In this document: positions 59,791 to 64,000 of the stretch, one piece after another
How positions within the stretch are numbered: the stretch's first letter is position 1
Layout: each line of letters starts with the position of its first letter
Assembly: GCA_964499365.1 (NCBI GenBank)
Contig: CAZCKU010000008.1
Coordinates: 62,001-126,000, forward strand
Reading direction: 5' to 3'
DNA length: 64,000 nucleotides
Source: PALSA-1316 sp964499365
GTDB lineage: Bacteria > Nitrospirota > Thermodesulfovibrionia > Thermodesulfovibrionales > UBA6898
Position numbers and translations under genes: made by a program
Notes under the pieces: generated by a model
The model's database searches: none
The model's input: only the letters and a program-made list of their open reading frames with translations
What the model was told of the DNA's origin: nothing

Positions 59791-60426
59791 GTGGATGCAG
59801 AACCGCTGAAGCGTTTCCTGCTGGACGAGGGCGCTACGCTCGTGGGAATCGGTGACGTCACCAGGGCCCTCTCCAGCGAGATCGTCCATCTCGGCAGGGG
59901 CATCGCGATCGCAGTCAACCGCAACCTGAACAGGGAAACGGTCGACCAGCTCGCACGCCTCCAGGCGCTTGCCCAGGGATGGCTGAAGGCCAAGGGACAC
60001 CGGAGCCTCTCAATCCCTCCGGACTCGGACCGGAAAAAGGACAAAATGATCACGAAGCTGTATAAGCTGTTCTGTCACAAGACAGCGGCGACGTGCTCGG
60101 GTCTCGGCTGGGTAGGGAAGAACGGGCTGCTGATCAACCGGCAGTACGGGTCGAGGCTGTCCTGGGCCACGGTCCTCACGGACGCACCCCTGTGGGCCGA
60201 CCCCCCGACGTCTGCGTCCGAGTGCGGGGAATGCGATCTCTGCGTCAGGCACTGCCCCTCCGGGGCCGTCAAAGGCGAACACTGGTCGCTTGATGATCCC
60301 CTCAGGGAAATTGTCTCGTACGACAAATGCCGGGCGCTGAAGACCAGGAGGACTTCGCTCAGCAGCAAGCCGAACTGCGGGTTCTGCATCACCGTCTGCC
60401 CGTATTCGAGAAACGGAAAGGCGTGA
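59791..60426 (+). CDS. Short QueG-like two-cluster Fe-S protein
   Basis: 211-aa protein. Eight cysteines in CGECDLCVRHCP (145, 148, 151, 155), C180 and CGFCITVCP (196, 199, 203) match the two [4Fe-4S] sites of epoxyqueuosine reductase. It is much shorter than QueG (no HEAT domain), and its place beside a corrinoid protein suggests a reductant for cobalt rather than tRNA work. QueG also uses cobalamin. Start is GTG at 59791. Confidence 0.82.
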   Translation: MDAEPLKRFLLDEGATLVGIGDVTRALSSEIVHLGRGIAIAVNRNLNRETVDQLARLQALAQGWLKAKGHRSLSIPPDSDRKKDKMITKLYKLFCHKTAATCSGLGWVGKNGLLINRQYGSRLSWATVLTDAPLWADPPTSASECGECDLCVRHCPSGAVKGEHWSLDDPLREIVSYDKCRALKTRRTSLSSKPNCGFCITVCPYSRNGKA

Positions 60427-60468
60427 GACGTATTATACCCGTTTTATAGTTGAACAGACTATTGTTCA

Positions 60469-60546
60469 GAAAATCTCCCCTCGCCCCTCTTTGCCAAAGA
60501 GGGGAATTTTCCTCCCTTTGGCAAAGGGAGGTCAGGAGGGATTTTA
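60469..60546. repeat. Modular palindromic repeat, copy C
   Basis: AAAATCTCCCCTC, CCCCTCTTTGCCAAAGAGGGG, AATTTT, CCTCCCTTTGGCAAAGGGAGG and AGGAGGGATTTT. Shortest copy, without the CTGCC/GGCAGG insert. Confidence 0.9.
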
Positions 60547-60582
60547 CAAATAACAAGACGCTACTATCAGGAGGAACCATAG

Positions 60583-62574
60583 ATGAGCCGTAAATTCAAG
60601 GTAATATTCCAGCCGGCAGGCCGGCGCGGAGAAATAGAGGAAGGAACCACCATTCTCAAGGCAGCCCAGCGTCTCGGGGTCGACCTCGAGGCGCTCTGCG
60701 GCGACAAGAAGGTCTGCGGCAAGTGCAAGGTCAGGATAGAAGAAGGCTATTCGGAAAAAGACAACCTCGAATCAGGCATGGCACATATCACACCGCTTGA
60801 GCCGTCTGCCGAGGAATTGAAGCATATCAAACCGGAAGACGGTCCGGGCATCAGACTCGCCTGCTCCTGCGAAATCCACGGGGACCTGAAGGTTTTTGTC
60901 CCCGAAAGGTCCCGCGCCGGCAAACAGGTCGTCAGAAAGGCAGCAGGAGAGTTGACGATCGCTCTCGATCCTGCAGTTAAAAAATATCCCCTGACGCTGA
61001 CTCCCCCCACCCTGCATGACATGACCACCGGAGATTATGAGCGGGTGGTCAGGGCGATGGACGATATCTACGGCCTCAAGGACCTGAAATTCGATTTTGA
61101 GGTCCTGCTGCAGCTGCAGGACGCCCTCCGCAAGGGTGACTGGACCATCACGCTGACGGTCTGGCACGGCAGGGAGATCATCAAGGTCGAGGCAGGACAT
61201 GTCGATGTCTGCTACGGCCTTGCCGTGGATGTCGGGACCACCACCTGCGTCGGCTACCTCTGTGACCTCAGCACCGGCAAGGTGATCAACACCGAGTCGA
61301 TGATGAACCCGCAGGTGCCGTACGGGGAAGACGTCATGTCGCGCATCACCTATGCCATGACCAACCCTGAAGGGCTCGCGACGATGCAGAACGCGATCAT
61401 AACAGGTCTGAACGAGATCATCGAGAGGGTCGTCAGCGAAGTACATAAAGACGGAAAGAACCCCGGCTTTGCGATCGATGACCTGACAATCGTCTTCAAC
61501 ACCGCGATGCATCACATATTCCTTGGTCTCAACCCGATCTATATCGGCCGCTCGCCGTTCATACCGGCGGTACAGAAGTCGCTGGACATCAAGGCACGCG
61601 ACCTCGGGCTGAAGATCAATCCCGGCTCCTTTATCCACGTACTGCCTATTGAGGCGGGGTTTGTGGGCGCAGACAACGTCGGCGTTCTGATCGCACGGGA
61701 ACAATATTTCCAGGACGATATGGTGCTCGTCATTGACATCGGCACCAACGGTGAACTCCTCCTCGGCAACAGGGACAGGGTCTGCTCAACATCCTGCGCA
61801 ACCGGTCCCGCCTTCGAAGGGGCGCAGATAAAGTTCGGCATGAGGGCCGCGCCCGGTGCGATCGAGAAGGTCAAGATCGACCCGGCCACCAAGGAACCGC
61901 AGTACAAGGTCATCGGCAAGGCCGACTGGCATACCCATATTGAAGGCAAGATCAACGCCAAGGGTATCTGCGGCTCGGCAATCATCGATGTAATCGCCGA
62001 AATGTTCAAGGCGGGGATCATAGACAAGACCGGGAAGTTTGTCCCGGATGCAGGCACCAACAGAGTGAGAACAGACGCAGAAGGAAAGCCCGAGTATGTC
62101 CTTGCCTGGGCTGAAGAGACCTCCATCAACCAGGACGTCACGGTCACCCAGGGCGACGTCAGGGCGCTGCAACTTGCCAAGGGTGCTCTCTACGCAGGGG
62201 TAAAGCTGATGATGCAGAAGATGGGCGTCACAAAGATCGACCGTGTTGAACTCGCCGGGGCCTTCGGCAGCCACATCGACCGCGAGGCCTCGCTCTGTCT
62301 CGGCCTCTTCCCCGATGTCCCGATCGAGAAGGTCGTTGTCGTCGGGAACTCGGCTGGAGACGGCGCGAGGATGACGCTCCTGAACAGGAACAAGAGGACA
62401 GAGGCGGACGAACGGGCACGCTGGGTCGAATTCGTTGAGATCGCGACCGAACCGACATTCGAGAAAGAGTTCATGCAGGCGATGCATATACCGCATATGA
62501 AGGACAAGTTCCCGAACCTCAAGGCGATGCTCGAAGAGCAGAAGGCCCCGATAGCCTCAAGCATCAAGGGCTAA
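60583..62574 (+). CDS. Corrinoid activation protein (RACE, RamA-like)
   Basis: 663-aa ATP-dependent activator that reduces Co(II) to Co(I) in corrinoid proteins. N-terminal [2Fe-2S] ferredoxin cysteines C39, C45, C48 and C94 (CGDKKVCGKC), and a C-terminal ASKHA fold with DVGTTTCVGYL and DIGTNGEL. AGGAGG precedes the ATG. It is in the same strand and order as the other island genes, and repairs inactivated corrinoid. Confidence 0.95.
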   Translation: MSRKFKVIFQPAGRRGEIEEGTTILKAAQRLGVDLEALCGDKKVCGKCKVRIEEGYSEKDNLESGMAHITPLEPSAEELKHIKPEDGPGIRLACSCEIHGDLKVFVPERSRAGKQVVRKAAGELTIALDPAVKKYPLTLTPPTLHDMTTGDYERVVRAMDDIYGLKDLKFDFEVLLQLQDALRKGDWTITLTVWHGREIIKVEAGHVDVCYGLAVDVGTTTCVGYLCDLSTGKVINTESMMNPQVPYGEDVMSRITYAMTNPEGLATMQNAIITGLNEIIERVVSEVHKDGKNPGFAIDDLTIVFNTAMHHIFLGLNPIYIGRSPFIPAVQKSLDIKARDLGLKINPGSFIHVLPIEAGFVGADNVGVLIAREQYFQDDMVLVIDIGTNGELLLGNRDRVCSTSCATGPAFEGAQIKFGMRAAPGAIEKVKIDPATKEPQYKVIGKADWHTHIEGKINAKGICGSAIIDVIAEMFKAGIIDKTGKFVPDAGTNRVRTDAEGKPEYVLAWAEETSINQDVTVTQGDVRALQLAKGALYAGVKLMMQKMGVTKIDRVELAGAFGSHIDREASLCLGLFPDVPIEKVVVVGNSAGDGARMTLLNRNKRTEADERARWVEFVEIATEPTFEKEFMQAMHIPHMKDKFPNLKAMLEEQKAPIASSIKG

Positions 62575-62599
62575 AGAAGGAACGGGCGGAGGCTGTCCT

Positions 62600-62923
62600 A
62601 TGGCCAAAATACGGATAAACCCCGGTGCCTGCGGCATGGAAGTGATTGTGGACGTAGCGGTGAAGGACAAGAAATCCTTCACCGTCAGTATCATTTCCAA
62701 CTGCAAAATGGTCGAAAAACTCGGCCAGGAACTGAACGAGCTGACCATGATGGACGCCTTCAGGCATATCCACGTCAATCCGGTGTATGTAAAGGGGGCA
62801 GCATGCCTGAAGCATGCTGCCTGCCCTGTCCCCAGCGGCATTCTGAAGGCTCTTGAGGTTGCGGCCGGACTGAATGTACCGCGGGATGTCACGATGACCT
62901 TTGTCGACGAAAGGACCGAATAA
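62600..62923 (+). CDS. DUF6951 family protein
   Basis: 107-aa protein with the pattern INPGACGMEVIVDVAV and CLKHAACPVPSGILKALEVAAGL, as in the DUF6951 proteins that sit in corrinoid methyltransferase operons. Conserved Cys/His could bind a metal. Function unknown. GGCGGAGG precedes the ATG. Last gene of the island. Confidence 0.8.
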   Translation: MAKIRINPGACGMEVIVDVAVKDKKSFTVSIISNCKMVEKLGQELNELTMMDAFRHIHVNPVYVKGAACLKHAACPVPSGILKALEVAAGLNVPRDVTMTFVDERTE

Positions 62924-62952
62924 TGCACTATTTGGCAACAGCCGAAGACATC

Positions 62953-62980
62953 TAAAGATTTTGCACTTATGAACCGATTA
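62953..62980 (+). promoter_or_regulatory. Possible sigma-28 (FliA) promoter of the MCP gene
   Basis: TAAAGATT (62953-62960), 12-nt gap, ACCGATTA (62973-62980), near the flagellar consensus TAAAGTTT/GCCGATAA with one extra spacer base. Precedes a chemoreceptor gene. Confidence 0.4.
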
Positions 62981-63043
62981 TTTAGTACAATCATAGATAC
63001 AGAACGATAGATCTGTCAAAACTAAATAACGAGGTATATCTTA

Positions 63044-64000
63044 ATGTCTCTGCTCCAGACTGTTCTCATGGTTTTTGTCGTGCTGTCGGTCTTCCTGAAC
63101 GTATTCTTCCTCCTCAGACGCGGGACCGGAGACTATAATGCCTTCCTTCACTCCTTCCTCAGGAAGAACATGACAGGGAGAATCAGTGTTGCCAACACCC
63201 TTGAAACGACGGCAGCCGGTGATAATCTTCAGCGGGAGATCACCTCGTTCTTCAATGACTTTATTCTGAACCTCAGGCAGATACTCAGGAACAGCTTCTC
63301 CATCGGACATAAGCTCACAACCACCTCGGATTCCATGAGGAGCGACGCCGCAAAACTGCTTGAGATGGCCGACAGCACCAGCATGCAGTCGACCCAGGTT
63401 GCAACCGCAATGGAGGAGATGGGTTCGACCATCAACGAGATAGCCCGGAACGCCTCGACCGTGGCAACATCGAGCGTCTCCACGCTGACCCATGCAAGCC
63501 AGGCCGAGAAGGACATAAACGAAAATGTAAAGAGCATTGAACTGCTGTCCGGAAACGTATCGAACTGGGCTGAAACAAACCGGGCTCTGTCACTGGCCAC
63601 CCGGAAGATCGATGAGATCATCCTTGTCATCAACGATATCGCAGACCAGACAAACCTGCTTGCCCTGAACGCGGCGATCGAGGCGGCCCGCGCTGGTGAA
63701 CAGGGCCGCGGTTTTGCCGTTGTCGCGGACGAAGTCAGAAAGCTCGCTGACAAGACAGGGAAGGCGACCAAGGAAATCGGAGCAATGATCCGGGACGTGA
63801 AGACCAAGGCCGACAACTCCCTTGGCACCATGGACTCGACCCTCACCGGGGTGACTGAGAGCATCCAGAGGTCAAGAAGCGCGGAGGAATCGCTCATCAA
63901 GATCGTGACCGAAGTGCGGCAGATCACCGATATGATCCAACAGATAGCGACGGCCTCGGAGGAGCAGTCCAAGGTTTCCGGCGAGGTGATCTCGAATATG
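63044..64000 (+). CDS. Methyl-accepting chemotaxis protein (partial at window edge)
   Basis: At least 319 residues; it runs off the right edge. One N-terminal hydrophobic segment (about 4-21), then a long helical cytoplasmic region with the receptor tip LLALNAAIEAARAGEQGRGFAVVADEV. No classical periplasmic domain is visible, so it may sense cytosolic or membrane signals. GAGG precedes the ATG. Part of the chemotaxis set with cheD. Confidence 0.95.
   Translation, partial: MSLLQTVLMVFVVLSVFLNVFFLLRRGTGDYNAFLHSFLRKNMTGRISVANTLETTAAGDNLQREITSFFNDFILNLRQILRNSFSIGHKLTTTSDSMRSDAAKLLEMADSTSMQSTQVATAMEEMGSTINEIARNASTVATSSVSTLTHASQAEKDINENVKSIELLSGNVSNWAETNRALSLATRKIDEIILVINDIADQTNLLALNAAIEAARAGEQGRGFAVVADEVRKLADKTGKATKEIGAMIRDVKTKADNSLGTMDSTLTGVTESIQRSRSAEESLIKIVTEVRQITDMIQQIATASEEQSKVSGEVISNM

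Noticed and set aside
1..64000. CRISPR array, IS element or prophage
   Set aside because: No spaced direct repeats, transposase or phage genes were seen; the three palindromic repeats are not CRISPR.

Overview
This 64-kb window is dense bacterial chromosome with about 64 protein genes and one tRNA. I saw no insertion sequence, prophage, CRISPR array or rRNA. A beta-barrel protein, a lipid-A-synthase N-domain protein, an ArnT-like sugar transferase and a full cbb3 oxidase locus point to a Gram-negative cell. UbiA/UbiX-type genes of the menaquinone kind, a corrinoid methyltransferase island, a DsrC-like domain and many PAS hybrid kinases suggest an anaerobic or microaerophilic lineage such as Nitrospirota or Desulfobacterota. 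That placement is inference.

Layout. 0-4.6 kb: scpA, a secreted unknown, a PBP1A, a cold-shock gene and a zinc-ribbon protein. 4.6-10 kb: two membrane hybrid histidine kinases flanking a DUF1847 protein. 10-12.2 kb (minus strand): a DUF1573-cytochrome c gene, then ubiA, then ubiX, each overlapping the next by 4 nt. 12.3-19.9 kb: transketolase, SspB-like, YqeY, a membrane protein, gatA-gatB and tRNA-Ser. 20-29 kb: a lipid-linked sugar operon, a Tim44-like protein, a PhnD-like lipoprotein with a diguanylate cyclase, an enoyl-CoA hydratase, a ferritin-like protein and a Tpx-DsrC fusion. 29-41.5 kb: kinase/NarL regulator pair, a ferredoxin with an apparent ATA start, ftsH, glycosyltransferase/deacetylase, an ACT protein, cheD with a hybrid kinase, and a VWA protein. 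41.7-51.2 kb: an Rrf2 regulator and the cco cluster (N, O-P fusion, split P membrane part, Q, G, H, cytochrome c, lipoprotein, SafE, I, S). 51.4-55.2 kb: TPR-barrel, FecR-like protein, lipoprotein and a receiver-like protein. 55.2-62.9 kb: corrinoid methyl-transfer island (two UroD/MtaA-type proteins, CMD protein, MtrH-like protein, corrinoid protein, QueG-like Fe-S protein, RACE activator, DUF6951). From 63.0 kb: a chemoreceptor cut by the window end.

The main find is at 11501-12178. A DUF1573-cytochrome c reading frame is broken only by an in-frame TGA exactly where the family's CGCT motif has its first cysteine. A 7-bp hairpin with a GU-containing 6-nt loop follows at a distance suited to a bacterial SECIS. 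I read it as a candidate new selenoprotein (Sec-Gly-Cys) joined to a two-heme cytochrome and co-transcribed with menaquinone-type genes. Other notable points are the Tpx-DsrC fusion lacking DsrC's redox cysteines, the rearranged CcoO/CcoP, the ATA-initiated ferredoxin, the corrinoid island without a recognisable MtaB/MttB, and three copies of a modular palindromic repeat.
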